NCBI GenBank assembly: GCA_963824595.1
Contig: CAWGPY010000004.1
Span: forward strand, 266,420 to 330,419
Source: Cybelea sp963824595
Lineage (GTDB): Bacteria > Vulcanimicrobiota > Vulcanimicrobiia > Vulcanimicrobiales > Vulcanimicrobiaceae
DNA: 64,000 bases
Reading direction: 5' to 3'
A model generated the notes under the pieces. It ran no database searches. It was not told the origin of the DNA and was given only the letters and a program-made list of their open reading frames with translations. Position 1 is the stretch's first letter; each line of letters begins with the position of its first letter. Shown here one piece after another: positions 42,996 through 52,108 of this stretch. Both the position numbers and the translations under genes were made by a program.

Positions 42996-43708
42996 ACGCA
43001 AGTCTCTCGCTCGCCCTCGACCGCATCGCCGAGCGCGCGGCCGACGTTCGGCGCGCATATACGCCCGGCGCGACGCCGCGCCACGACGACGTCGCGACGG
43101 CTGGGCCGTCGTCGGCGTTCACGCTCGATCCGCTCGCGGTCGCGCCCCCGGACGGCGCATATTTTCTTGCCGCCGACGAGGGCGGCGAACGCCTCTACAC
43201 GCGCGACGGTTCGTTTGCGGTTCGCGACGGGCGCCTCGTCGCCGGCGACGGGCGCCCGGTTCTCGGCATGCCGGCGGGCGGCGGTCCGTTGGGCGAGCTG
43301 CGCTTCGACGCCGTCGACGCCGCCCTCGGAAGGGCCGCAGACGCTGCGATCGAGCCGGACGGAACGCTCGTCTACATGCGGGCGGCGATCGATCCGCGCA
43401 GCGGCGCGCGGGGAACGCAACGCGTCGTGGTCGGTCGGCTTGCGCTCGCGCGGTTTCCCGCGGCCACCCGCCTCGAGTCCGACGACGGCGCCGCCGCCGC
43501 GGCTCCCGCCGGCATCGCCCCGTACGTCGGTCTGCCGGGCGACGGCGACTTCGCATCGCTGGCGCCGAGACAGCGCGAGCGTAGCCGCGTGGACATTGAC
43601 GAGAGCCTCGCACGGCTTAAGGAAGCCTACCTCGCGTTCGACGCTTTGCAGGCGGCCGAAGCGGCGCGATCGCGTCTCGGCAAGACCGCAATGGATCTGT
43701 TGAAGTGA
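42986..43708 (+). CDS. Rod/hook-type protein FlgF/FlgG-like
   Basis: 240 residues. The diagnostic motif AYFLAADEGGERLYTRDGSFAVRDGRLVAGDGRPVLG is the FlgF/FlgG/FlgE beta-domain (F-x-x-x-x-x-G-x-x-x-Y-T-R-x-G-x-F). The end (VDIDESLARLKEAYLAFDALQAAEAARSRLGKTAMDLLK) is the C-terminal rod helix, though altered. The N-terminal rod motif is degenerate. Only one such distal-rod protein is present instead of FlgF, FlgG and FlgE. GTGA overlap with the next gene. Confidence 0.78.
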   Translation: MFLNASLSLALDRIAERAADVRRAYTPGATPRHDDVATAGPSSAFTLDPLAVAPPDGAYFLAADEGGERLYTRDGSFAVRDGRLVAGDGRPVLGMPAGGGPLGELRFDAVDAALGRAADAAIEPDGTLVYMRAAIDPRSGARGTQRVVVGRLALARFPAATRLESDDGAAAAAPAGIAPYVGLPGDGDFASLAPRQRERSRVDIDESLARLKEAYLAFDALQAAEAARSRLGKTAMDLLK

Positions 43709-44466
43709 GGCGCGTGCGCCGCTTGCGATTCGCGTCGCGTTCGTCGTTGCCGGCGAGCGCCGCGTGCGTTGTGGCGAACGGCGTTCGCGAAACCCTGGCG
43801 TCGCTGTTGGGCGGACCCGCGGCGATGCGTGTCTGCGAACCGGCGATTCCGGCGGCGACCGCATGGCCGGCTATCGTGCGCGATGCGCTGCTCTATCGCG
43901 TGCGGGGAAGCGTTGCCGACGCCGCCATCGTCCTGCGCTCCGCCGACGCCGTCGCGCTCGCCGGCGCGATCTTCGGCGAGTCCGGCGGCGACGGTTGCGC
44001 ACGGCGCACCCTCTCCCCGCTCGAGCGCGACGTGATCGATCGAACGGCCGGCGCGATGGCGACGAACCTCGCCTCCGTCTGCGGCGCGACCGCTGAGTTG
44101 CCGGTCGAGCGCGTCGCGACGCTGGGCGGCTTCGTCACCTACTTCGAGCTGTTGCTCGAGGAGCCGGTAGCCGCGCGCATCGGCGTCGCACTGTCGCGCG
44201 AGCCGTCGCCGGAGCCGCGGGGCTGCGTCGAGATCGGTCTGCTCGCCGGCGTGCCGATCGCCGCTCGTGCGTCGCTCGACCTCGGCGCGATCGAAGCCGG
44301 GGCTGCGGCTCGCCTTCGCCCGGGAGCGGTCGTCCCGCTGCGGCGCGCCGACCTCAATCGGTGCGTGCTGACGGCTCGGGGACATCGGTTGGCAAGCGGA
44401 CGGTGCGGCGTCCGCAACGGACGGTATGCGCTCGAAGTCGACGCGCGCCGCGAGACACACGCGTGA
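43705..44466 (+). CDS. fliM: FliM-like C-ring protein
   Basis: 253 residues (usual about 330). A central region with SPLERDVIDRTAGAMATNLASV and a C-terminal SpoA (surface presentation of antigens) domain (VEIGLLAGVPIAARASLDLGAIEAGAAARLRPGAVVPL) support FliM. The usual N-terminal CheY-binding peptide (LSQxEIDALL) is absent, so a chemotactic switch is unlikely. It precedes fliN by a 4-nt overlap. A YscQ/SctQ-like role is the alternative. Confidence 0.65.
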   Translation: MRRVRRLRFASRSSLPASAACVVANGVRETLASLLGGPAAMRVCEPAIPAATAWPAIVRDALLYRVRGSVADAAIVLRSADAVALAGAIFGESGGDGCARRTLSPLERDVIDRTAGAMATNLASVCGATAELPVERVATLGGFVTYFELLLEEPVAARIGVALSREPSPEPRGCVEIGLLAGVPIAARASLDLGAIEAGAAARLRPGAVVPLRRADLNRCVLTARGHRLASGRCGVRNGRYALEVDARRETHA

Positions 44467-44702
44467 CGGATAACATCGACCTTCTCAAGCACGTGCCGCT
44501 TGCGCTCACCGTCGAGCTCGGCAGCTGTAAGATGCCGGTGGCCGAAATCCTGCGGCTCGGCCTGGGATCGATCGTCGAGCTCGATCGCGATGCAGACCGC
44601 CCGGTGGACCTGCTGGTCAACGGACGTCCGATCGCGCGCGGCGAGATCGTCGCGATCGAGGAGAGCTTCGGACTGCGCATCACCGAGCTGCTCGCGCTGT
44701 GA
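44463..44702 (+). CDS. fliN: FliN-like C-ring protein (single SpoA domain)
   Basis: 79 residues containing just the SpoA fold: LLKHVPLALTVELGSCKMPVAEILRLGLGSIVELDRDADRPVDLLVNGRPIARGEIVAIEESFGLRITEL. That is the FliN core without the usual N-terminal 50 residues. It forms the lower C-ring or sorting platform with FliM. GTG start in FliM's stop; its own stop overlaps fliP. Confidence 0.92.
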   Translation: MTDNIDLLKHVPLALTVELGSCKMPVAEILRLGLGSIVELDRDADRPVDLLVNGRPIARGEIVAIEESFGLRITELLAL

Positions 44703-45361
44703 CGCCGGCCGATCTGTTCGGCGCGCACGGCGGCCGCCACGGCGCCGTACCGCTCGAGCTCCTGGCGACGCTGACGGCGCTCTCGCTCGCGCCGCTGCTG
44801 CTCGTGATGTGCACGTCCTTCGTTCGCATCGTCGTGGTGCTCTCGCTCGTGCGCTCGGCAATCGGCGCTTCGGCGCTGCCGCCGAACGCCGTGCTCACCG
44901 GTCTGGCGCTCGTGCTCACGCTCGTCATCATGGGGCCGACGGCAGACAAGATCCGACGGGACGCGATCGATCCCTATGGGCGCGGATCTATCTCGGCGGC
45001 GCAGGCGTTCGAGCGGGCGGTGTCTCCGCTGCGCGCGTTCATGCTCCGCCAAATCCGAACGGGCGACGTGATCTTGTTCGAGCGGATCGCGCGCCGTCCG
45101 CCGGAGCCGGCGCAACGCGCGCCGATCACCGTCGTCGTACCGGCTTTCGTCGTCGGCGAGCTTCGCAGCGCCTTTGCGATCGGTTTCGCGCTCTACCTCC
45201 CGTTCGTCGCCATCGACCTGGCGGTAGCGGCCATGTTGATGGGGCTCGGAATGATGATGCTCAGCCCGCCGGTCGTCTCGTTGCCGGTGAAGCTCCTGCT
45301 GTTCGTCATGGTCGACGGCTGGGCGCTGCTCTGCGGAGGCGTTGCGGCGAGCTTCCGATAA
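44699..45361 (+). CDS. fliP: Flagellar-type export gate protein FliP
   Basis: 220 residues, with membrane spans and the highly conserved SFVRIVVVLSLVRSAIG and MLMGLGMMMLSPPVVSLPVKLLLFVMVDGWALL signatures. The periplasmic loop is short and no clear cleavable signal peptide is present, unlike many FliP. FliP pentamers form the core of the export channel with FliQ and FliR. metF, not fliQ, follows 12 nt after the stop. Confidence 0.95.
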   Translation: MTPADLFGAHGGRHGAVPLELLATLTALSLAPLLLVMCTSFVRIVVVLSLVRSAIGASALPPNAVLTGLALVLTLVIMGPTADKIRRDAIDPYGRGSISAAQAFERAVSPLRAFMLRQIRTGDVILFERIARRPPEPAQRAPITVVVPAFVVGELRSAFAIGFALYLPFVAIDLAVAAMLMGLGMMMLSPPVVSLPVKLLLFVMVDGWALLCGGVAASFR

Positions 45362-45373
45362 CTCAAGCGAGCG

Positions 45374-46270
45374 ATGCGCATCAGCGAGGCGCTAGCGACT
45401 CAACGCCCGTTCTTCTCGTTCGAGTTCTTTCCGCCGAAGGACGACGACGGCTCGCGCCGGCTCTTCGAGACGATCGCGGCCCTTCGGCCGCTGCGCCCGG
45501 CGTTCGTTTCGATCACCTACGGCGCCGGAGGTTCGACCCGCGCCCGCACCGTCGCGCTGGCCAAGGAGATCCAGCAGCAGATCGGCCTCACCGTCGTCGC
45601 TCACGTCACCTGCGTCGGAACCACGCGCGCCGAGCTGCGCGTGCTCTTCGACGACCTGGCTCGCGCCGGCATCGAGAACGTGCTCGCGCTTCGCGGCGAT
45701 CCCCCGGGCGGCTCGCCGTTCGAGGCCACGCCGGGAGGCTTCGCCAACGCCGCCGAGCTGATCGCGATGCTGCGCCGCAACTACGGGTTCTGCATCGGCG
45801 CGGCGTGTTATCCCGAGAAGCACCCCGAGGCGCGGTCGGCCGACGACGACCTTCGGTACCTCACGACGAAGGTCGAGGCGGGCGCGGATTTCCTGGTGTC
45901 GCAGCTGTTCTTCGACAACGCTCACTTCTTCGAATTCGAGCGGCGCGCGCGCGCGGCCGGCATCGAGCTGCCGATGCTGCCGGGCCTCATGCCGATCACG
46001 AACTTCGGTCAGATTCAACGCTTCGTCGCGGTCTGCGGGGCGAGCATTCCTCCGAAGCTGCACGTCGAGATGGAAGCGCGCAAGGGAGACGTCAAGGCCG
46101 TCGAGGACCTCGGCGTCGCGTATGCGTCCATGCAGGCGCTCGGACTGCTGCAGGCCGGCACGCCGGGGATTCACTTCTACACGCTCAACCGCTCGCCGGC
46201 GACGCGCGCGATCGTGTCGTCGCTGCTCGCGGCCAGCGCCTGGCGACCCGCCTTCATAACAGCGCGGTAA
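45374..46270 (+). CDS. metF: Methylenetetrahydrofolate reductase inserted within the flagellar-type cluster
   Basis: 298 residues, FAD TIM barrel: FFSFEFFPPKDDDG, SITYGAGGSTR, LALRGDPP and QLFFDNAHFFEFERRARAAGI (VSQLFF is the folate-site block). It makes 5-methyl-THF for methionine synthesis and one-carbon metabolism. It lies between fliP and fliQ, same strand, 12 nt after fliP and 34 nt before fliQ, so it is probably on the same mRNA. Confidence 0.96.
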   Translation: MRISEALATQRPFFSFEFFPPKDDDGSRRLFETIAALRPLRPAFVSITYGAGGSTRARTVALAKEIQQQIGLTVVAHVTCVGTTRAELRVLFDDLARAGIENVLALRGDPPGGSPFEATPGGFANAAELIAMLRRNYGFCIGAACYPEKHPEARSADDDLRYLTTKVEAGADFLVSQLFFDNAHFFEFERRARAAGIELPMLPGLMPITNFGQIQRFVAVCGASIPPKLHVEMEARKGDVKAVEDLGVAYASMQALGLLQAGTPGIHFYTLNRSPATRAIVSSLLAASAWRPAFITAR

Positions 46271-46304
46271 ACGTCGGGTAACCCCGCGCCGCTACCGTGG
46301 AGGA

Positions 46305-46574
46305 GTGGACGCCCTCGACGGCCTGCTGCGCGACGCGCTCGTAACCGCTGCGACGATCGCGCTGCCGATGCTCGCCGCCGCCGCGCTGGTCGGAACGGCG
46401 ATCGCCGTCGTGCAAGCCGCGACACAGGTGCAGGAGCAGACGCTGACGCTGCTCCCGAAGATCGCCGCGGTTGCCCTGATGGTCGCGGTGCTCGGTGCCC
46501 CGGCCATGCATCTGTTGGCGGCGCTCTTCGAACGGGCGATTGCCGAGATCCCGGCCTTAGAAGCGGGATGGTAA
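46305..46574 (+). CDS. fliQ: Flagellar-type export gate protein FliQ
   Basis: 89 residues, two membrane spans: ALVTAATIALPMLAAAALVGTAIAVVQAATQVQEQTLTLLPKIAAVALMVAVLG. The QAATQVQEQTLTLLPK loop is the FliQ/SctS signature. GTG start at 46305 lies only 1 nt past a GGAGG, so initiation may depend on coupling. It overlaps fliR by 7 nt. Confidence 0.95.
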   Translation: MDALDGLLRDALVTAATIALPMLAAAALVGTAIAVVQAATQVQEQTLTLLPKIAAVALMVAVLGAPAMHLLAALFERAIAEIPALEAGW

Positions 46575-47245
46575 CGGGATTGCTCGCCTTCGCGCGCTGC
46601 GCGGGCTTCGTATTTCGCGCGCCGGGCTTCTCGCATCCGAGCGTCCCGGCTGCCGTCCGTGCCGGACTCGCGTTCGCGCTCGCGGTCGTCGTGGCCCCAA
46701 CGCTTCGAAGTGTCCGCATCGACGGCGAGACCGCGTTCGCCGCGGCGCTGCTCGCCGAGTTTTTGTTGGGCGGCGCGATGGGAATGGCGGCTTCGCTCGT
46801 CTACGACGGCGCGTATGCCGGAGGCCGCGTGGTCGACGACTACGTCGGCGTGAAAGCCATCGCGCCCAACGTTGCACTCGTCGCGCCGAGCGGCTTCGGG
46901 CGCGTGTGGTCGCTCGCGTTCACGGGAGCCTATTTCCTTACCGGAGCGTATCGCCCGGCACTGATCGGTTTTGCGGCCGGCTTCGAGCGGATCGCTCCCG
47001 GCGCGTCGCCGAGCGGCGACTGGCTCGCGTACGCCGGAACGTTCGCGCAGACGATCGTGCTCGTCGCGCTCGCCGTCGCCGCGCCCGCCGTAGCGCTCGC
47101 GTTCGTCGCGCAGATCGCGCTCGGCGCGCTCGGGCGAGTCGTGCCGCGCTTCGGCAGTTTCACGCTCGCGTTTCCGCTCGCGTTCGCGGCGGCGCTGATC
47201 GCAACCGCCATCGTCGCGCCCATCGCCGCGCAACGTGCTCCGTGA
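46568..47245 (+). CDS. fliR: Flagellar-type export gate protein FliR
   Basis: 225 residues (usual about 255), 5-6 membrane spans. FVFRAPGFSHPSVPAAVRAGLAFALA is the start typical of FliR/SctT, and FLLGGAMGMAASLVYDGAYAGGRVVD the conserved middle. It completes the FliPQR channel. ATG overlaps fliQ; the stop overlaps flhB. Confidence 0.93.
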   Translation: MVTGLLAFARCAGFVFRAPGFSHPSVPAAVRAGLAFALAVVVAPTLRSVRIDGETAFAAALLAEFLLGGAMGMAASLVYDGAYAGGRVVDDYVGVKAIAPNVALVAPSGFGRVWSLAFTGAYFLTGAYRPALIGFAAGFERIAPGASPSGDWLAYAGTFAQTIVLVALAVAAPAVALAFVAQIALGALGRVVPRFGSFTLAFPLAFAAALIATAIVAPIAAQRAP

Positions 47246-48252
47246 GCGATTCCGAGAAGCCCTTCGAGCCGACGCCGCGCCGAATCGCCAAGGCGCGGAG
47301 CGAGGGGAACGTCGCGCGCTCCGCCGAGCTCGCTGCGAACGCGTCGTTTGCCGCCGGCGGGTTGGCTCTTGCGGCGATCGCGCCGTCGTTCGCCGCCGCG
47401 GCGCGCGCGGCCATCACCGCCGCTGCGTCGGGCCACGCGGAACCCTGGCGGGCGGGCGCGGCTCTCGCCGTGGGGCTCGTGCCGGTCGCCGCCGCGGCCG
47501 CCGCGGGCACGTGCGCGGGCGTGCTGCAGAACGGGGGTCTCGCCGGCGTGACGCTCGCATGGAAGGTCGAGCGGCTCAACCCGGCCGAGGGCATCAAGCG
47601 AATTCTGTCGCGTGAAACGGCGACGCACTCGCTGCGGTCCACGCTGGCCTTCGTCTGCGCGTGCGGGGCGATGGCGCCGATCTTCATCGTGAGCGCCGGA
47701 GCGTGTCTCGGCGCCGGCTCTGCGGGCGCTGCCGCCGGCGCGGCGTGGATGGCCGCGTGCGAGGTCGCCGGCGTCGCGGCCGCAGTGGGGTTCTGCTTTT
47801 CGATCGGCGAGTACCGGGCGGCGCGCGACGCGTGGCTGCGCAAACTGCGCATGAATTTCGACGAGCGAAAGCGCGAGGCGAAGGAAGAAGAAGGCGACCC
47901 CACCGCGCGCGGACGGCGACGCTCGCTGCATCGCGCGCTGCTGCGCACCGGCGCGGGCCGGGTGAAAGACGCGGCCTTCGTCGTCACCAACCCGACGCAC
48001 GTCGCCGTGGCCTTGGAGTACCGGCCGCCCCGCGTCTGCGTGCCGCGCGTGTTGACGCGTGCCGCCGGCGATGCCGCGCGGCGCGTGCGGCAGATCGCGC
48101 AACGGTATCGTATCCCGATCGTCGAGAACGCGTGCCTCGCACGAACGCTCTATCGCGACGGCCGGGCGGGCGAGGCGATTCCCGCCGCGCACTACGTGGC
48201 GGTGGCGGAGGTCGTCATCGCGCTCGCGCGTCTACGCGAGGCCGCGACGTGA
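47242..48252 (+). CDS. flhB: Export switch protein FlhB
   Basis: 336 residues. N-terminal EKPFEPTPRRIAKARSEGNVARSAEL, four membrane spans, then the cytoplasmic domain with the self-cleavage motif NPTH in VVTNPTHVAVALEYRPP, so autocleavage and substrate switching should be intact. AQRYRIPIVENACLARTLY is the final conserved block. It interacts with FlhA, encoded next. Confidence 0.95.
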   Translation: MSDSEKPFEPTPRRIAKARSEGNVARSAELAANASFAAGGLALAAIAPSFAAAARAAITAAASGHAEPWRAGAALAVGLVPVAAAAAAGTCAGVLQNGGLAGVTLAWKVERLNPAEGIKRILSRETATHSLRSTLAFVCACGAMAPIFIVSAGACLGAGSAGAAAGAAWMAACEVAGVAAAVGFCFSIGEYRAARDAWLRKLRMNFDERKREAKEEEGDPTARGRRRSLHRALLRTGAGRVKDAAFVVTNPTHVAVALEYRPPRVCVPRVLTRAAGDAARRVRQIAQRYRIPIVENACLARTLYRDGRAGEAIPAAHYVAVAEVVIALARLREAAT

Positions 48253-50300
48253 GCGCCCACAAGGGAGCGGTCTACGCCTTCGCCGCCCTGCTCCTCGCGG
48301 TGGTCGGCATTCTCATCGTGCCGCTGCCGCCGTGGCTGCTCGACGTCTTGCTCGGCGTCAACGTCTTCGGCTCGGCGCTGGTATTGCTGCTCTCAGTCAC
48401 CGTCGAGGATCCGCTCGAGTTCTCGGCGTTTGCACCGGCGCTGCTCGTCGCCACGCTGTTCCGGCTCTCGCTCGACGTTTCGGCAACGCGTCTGATCCTG
48501 ACCTCGGGCGCCACGCCGGGCGCGGTCGGCGCGATCATTCCCGCATTCGGGGCTTTCGTGGTGCGCGGAAACCTGATCGTCGGTCTGATCGTGTTTGCGA
48601 TCCTCGTGACGATCCAGTTCGTCGTCATCGCGAGCGGCTCGCAGCGAGTGGCCGAAGTCGCGGCCCGCTTCACGCTCGACGCCATGCCCGGGAAGCAGAT
48701 GGCGATCGACGCCGACGTCCACGCCGGCGTTCTCGATGCCGAGGGGGCGCGGCGCAAGCGCGAGGCCGTTCAGCGCGAGGCGGACTTCTACGGAGCGATG
48801 GACGGCGCCGGTAAGTTCGTCAAAGGCGATGCGGTCGCGGCGCTCGTCATCGTGGCGCTCAACCTCGCCGGCGGCGTGCTCGTCGGCGTAGCGTACGACC
48901 GGCTCTCGCCGCTGGATGCGGTCGACACGTTCGCGCTGCTTTCCATCGGCAACGCACTCGTCACCACGCTTCCCGCCTTCCTCATCTCGACCGCGATGGG
49001 CATGATGGTCACGCGCGTGGCGTCCGACGGCGCGCTGGGCGCGGACTTGGCCGCACAGCTCTTCGCGCGTCCCGACGTGCTCCGCAGCGCGGGCGGATTG
49101 TTAGTGGCGCTCGCACTGGTGCCGGCGCTGCCGCGCCCGCTCTTTCTCGTGCTCGGGGCGAGTGCGTTCGCCGTCGCGCATGCCGCGCACCGGCATCGCC
49201 GCCGCAGCGAGGCCGACGCGCTCGAAACGCGGACCCGCCTGCGGCGCAGCGCGATGCGGCGCCCCGAGCTCGCCCTCGGCTTGGTCGGCGTCGACGCAAT
49301 TGCGATCGAGATCGGCGCCGAGCTCTCGCAACTGCTGGTGCCTCCGCTCTCCGAGGCGCTCCTCGACCGCATCGGCGAAGTGCGGCGCGCGCTAGCGGCC
49401 GACATCGGGGTCGTGCTGCCCGGCGTGCGTCTGCGCGACGATCTTGCCCGCGATCCGCGGACGTACGGCATTCGCGTGCGCGACCGTTCGAACGGCGTGG
49501 GCCGGCTCGAGCTCGAACGGGTCCTCGCCGTCGCCGACGAGAGCGTTCTCGTGCGGTTGGGCGCTCGTATCGACCGCGAGCCGGTGTACGGCCTGCCGGC
49601 GGCGTGGATCGCGCCGGAGATGCGCGAGAGCGCGGTGAACGCGGGCGCGCTGGTCTTCGATCCCATCTCCGTACTGGGCTCGCACCTGGCCGAAATCGCC
49701 CGCACGCACGCCGCCGAACTGGTCGGCCGCCAGGAACTGCAATCGCTGCTCGACCATCTGCGCACGACGGTGCCCGCGCTCGTGAAAGAGGTCGGCGGCG
49801 AGGCGTTGCCGTTCGGCAGCTTTCATCGCGCAATCACGCTGCTGTTGCGCGAAGGCGCGTGGCCGCGCGATCCCGTGGCCGTCATCGAAGCGATGCTCGC
49901 AGCCGGATCGCACGATCCGTCCGATCTCGCCGAAGCTGCCCGTCGCGCGATCGTTCCCGACTTGTTGCGGCGCCGCGGTATCGTGCGCCTCGAGCCGGCG
50001 ATTTTCGAGCCCGCCTTCGAGCGCAAGCTCTGCGCGGCGTGGCTCGCGCATGGAACGGACGCGCTCGAACCAGCGGACGCCCTCGCGCTGCGCGCGCGGA
50101 TCGAGCGCTACGGCGCCGGGATGCCGCGGGAGCGCGCGGCCGTCGTCTGCACCGCGGCGCTGCGGCCGGCGCTGGCGGACTTCCTGATTCGCTCCGGGAT
50201 CCGTCTGAGCGTGTACGCCTACGGCGAGCTGCCCGAGGAGCTGGCGCTGCTTCCCGCCGAGGTCATCGCCGACGCCGAACCGAACGCGATTGCCTCATGA
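48249..50300 (+). CDS. flhA: Export gate protein FlhA
   Basis: 683 residues, full length. N-terminal membrane domain with the FHIPEP-region equivalent (QMAIDADVHAGVLDAEGARRKREAVQREADFYGAMDGAGKFVKGDAVA), which is the proton-gate and ATPase-contact loop. The C-terminal cytoplasmic nonamer-ring domain runs from about 330 (VGVDAIAIEIGAEL to the end). This is the best-conserved member of the cluster. Its stop overlaps the start of a solute symporter gene. Confidence 0.96.
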   Translation: MSAHKGAVYAFAALLLAVVGILIVPLPPWLLDVLLGVNVFGSALVLLLSVTVEDPLEFSAFAPALLVATLFRLSLDVSATRLILTSGATPGAVGAIIPAFGAFVVRGNLIVGLIVFAILVTIQFVVIASGSQRVAEVAARFTLDAMPGKQMAIDADVHAGVLDAEGARRKREAVQREADFYGAMDGAGKFVKGDAVAALVIVALNLAGGVLVGVAYDRLSPLDAVDTFALLSIGNALVTTLPAFLISTAMGMMVTRVASDGALGADLAAQLFARPDVLRSAGGLLVALALVPALPRPLFLVLGASAFAVAHAAHRHRRRSEADALETRTRLRRSAMRRPELALGLVGVDAIAIEIGAELSQLLVPPLSEALLDRIGEVRRALAADIGVVLPGVRLRDDLARDPRTYGIRVRDRSNGVGRLELERVLAVADESVLVRLGARIDREPVYGLPAAWIAPEMRESAVNAGALVFDPISVLGSHLAEIARTHAAELVGRQELQSLLDHLRTTVPALVKEVGGEALPFGSFHRAITLLLREGAWPRDPVAVIEAMLAAGSHDPSDLAEAARRAIVPDLLRRRGIVRLEPAIFEPAFERKLCAAWLAHGTDALEPADALALRARIERYGAGMPRERAAVVCTAALRPALADFLIRSGIRLSVYAYGELPEELALLPAEVIADAEPNAIAS

Positions 50301-52093
50301 AATTGACGACGCTCGATTGGATCATCGTCGTCGTCTCGTTAGGCATCAGCTTCGTGCCTGCGATCGTGCTGGCGCGGCGCGCCGGACGCAACATCACCGA
50401 GTTTTTCGCGGCGGGGCGCCAGGCGCCGTGGTGGCTGATCGGCGTCTCGCTGGTCGCCACCACGTTCTCGACCGATACGCCCAACCTGGTCACCAATCTC
50501 GTGCGCGACGGCGGCGTGGCCGAGAACTGGCTGTGGTGGTCGTTTCTGCTCACGGGCATGGCGACGGTGTTCTTTTACGCGCGGCTCTGGCGCCGCTCGC
50601 GCGTGCTGACCGACCTCGAGTTCTACGAGCTGCGCTACGCGGGGAAGGCCGCGTCGTTCGTGCGCGGCTTTCGCGCGCTGTACCTGGGCCTGTTCTTCAA
50701 CTGCTGGATCATCGCGACCGTCAACCTGGCGCTGGTGAAGATCGCCGGCGTGCTGTTCGGCTGGCCGCGCTGGGAGACGCTCGCGATCTCGGTGCTGGTG
50801 CCCATCGTCTTCGCGGCCACCGCCGGCCTGTGGGGCGTGATGGTGACCGACATGATCCAGTTCTGCATCACCATGACCTCGGCGTTCGCCGCCGCCTACT
50901 TCGCCATCCACGCGCCCGGCGTCGGCGGTCTGCACGGACTCATCGTTCGCGTGACCGCGCAGCATCCGGCCGCGCTCTCGATCCTGCCGAACTTCCACGA
51001 CTGGCACACCGCGCTGGGCATCTTCGTGATCCCGCTCACGGTGCTGTGGTGGTCGGTGTGGTATCCGGGCGCCGAACCCGGCGGCGGAAGCTACGTGGCG
51101 CAGCGCATGCTCGCGGCGCGCACGGAGTCCGACGCGCTGTTCGGCACGTTCGCGTTCCAGGTGATGCACTATGCGCTGCGGCCGTGGCCGTGGATCGTCG
51201 TGGCGCTCGCGTCCACCATCGTCTATCCGTCGCTGCACGACATCCAGGCGCGCTTCCCGGGCGTGCCGCCCGGCCTCATCGGCAACGACATCGCCTATCC
51301 CGCGATGCTCGTCTTCTTGCCGGCGGGCTTCGCGGGGTTCATGGTCGCCGGAATCTTCGCGGCCTACCGCTCGACGATCGAGACGCACCTCAACTGGGGC
51401 ACGTCGTATCTCGTGCACGACTTCTACCAGCGCTTTATGCGGCCGAGCGCGAGCCAACGCGAGCTCGTGTTCGCCGGGCGTCTGGTCACGGTGCTGCTGA
51501 TGGGCCTGGGCGTCGTCTTCACGCTGTTCTTGGACAACGCGAAGAACGCGTTCACGCTGCTGCTCTCGATCGGCGCCGGCACCGGTCTCATCTATCTGCT
51601 GCGCTGGTTCTGGTGGCGCATCAACGCGTGGAGCGAGGTGAGCGCGATGGCGACGTCGTTCGTGGTGTCGATCGCGTTCTTCGTCGCGGCGAAGTTCGGC
51701 CACGGCGTGGACGCCACGACCGAGCTGCTGATCACGATCGGCGCCACCACGGTCGTCTGGATCGCGGTGACGTATCTCACGCCGCCGGTCGAGGCCGCCG
51801 TTCTGCGCGCGTTCTACGACAAGGTGCGGCCCGCCGGCCCGGGTTGGGCGCGCGTCCGGCGTGAGGGCGCATTGCCGCCGTCGCCCGATTCGATGCCGCT
51901 CGCGCTGCTCGGTTGGGTGCTCGGGCTGGCGTCGGTGTACGGCGCGCTCTTTGCCGCGGGCGGCTTCGTCTATCATCGGCCGGCCGAAGGGCTGCTCTGG
52001 AGCGCGGTGTCCGCTGCGGCGATCGCCGGACTGATCGTGGCGGGCCGCCGCCTCTGGGCGCCGGCGGCAGGCCCGGCGCCCGCCGAAGGCTAA
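50297..52093 (+). CDS. Sodium/solute symporter (SSS family)
   Basis: 598 residues with about 13 membrane spans. Family blocks: NITEFFAAGRQAPWWLIGVSLVATTFSTDTPNLV (Na+ site in span 1), PAGFAGFMVAGIFAAYRSTIETHLNWGTSYLVHDFYQRF (Na2-site helix, with AAYRST in place of the usual AALMST). The solute could be a sugar, an organic acid or an amino acid. It starts within the flhA stop, so it may be transcribed with the flagellar-type cluster although its role is likely unrelated. Confidence 0.9.
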   Translation: MKLTTLDWIIVVVSLGISFVPAIVLARRAGRNITEFFAAGRQAPWWLIGVSLVATTFSTDTPNLVTNLVRDGGVAENWLWWSFLLTGMATVFFYARLWRRSRVLTDLEFYELRYAGKAASFVRGFRALYLGLFFNCWIIATVNLALVKIAGVLFGWPRWETLAISVLVPIVFAATAGLWGVMVTDMIQFCITMTSAFAAAYFAIHAPGVGGLHGLIVRVTAQHPAALSILPNFHDWHTALGIFVIPLTVLWWSVWYPGAEPGGGSYVAQRMLAARTESDALFGTFAFQVMHYALRPWPWIVVALASTIVYPSLHDIQARFPGVPPGLIGNDIAYPAMLVFLPAGFAGFMVAGIFAAYRSTIETHLNWGTSYLVHDFYQRFMRPSASQRELVFAGRLVTVLLMGLGVVFTLFLDNAKNAFTLLLSIGAGTGLIYLLRWFWWRINAWSEVSAMATSFVVSIAFFVAAKFGHGVDATTELLITIGATTVVWIAVTYLTPPVEAAVLRAFYDKVRPAGPGWARVRREGALPPSPDSMPLALLGWVLGLASVYGALFAAGGFVYHRPAEGLLWSAVSAAAIAGLIVAGRRLWAPAAGPAPAEG

Positions 52094-52108
52094 GCTCCAC
52101 CGGCTCCA

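Noticed and set aside
46262..46300. Terminator hairpin between metF and fliQ
   Set aside because: The GCGCGG/CCGCGC arms pair only partly and no T run follows; read-through into fliQ seems likely.
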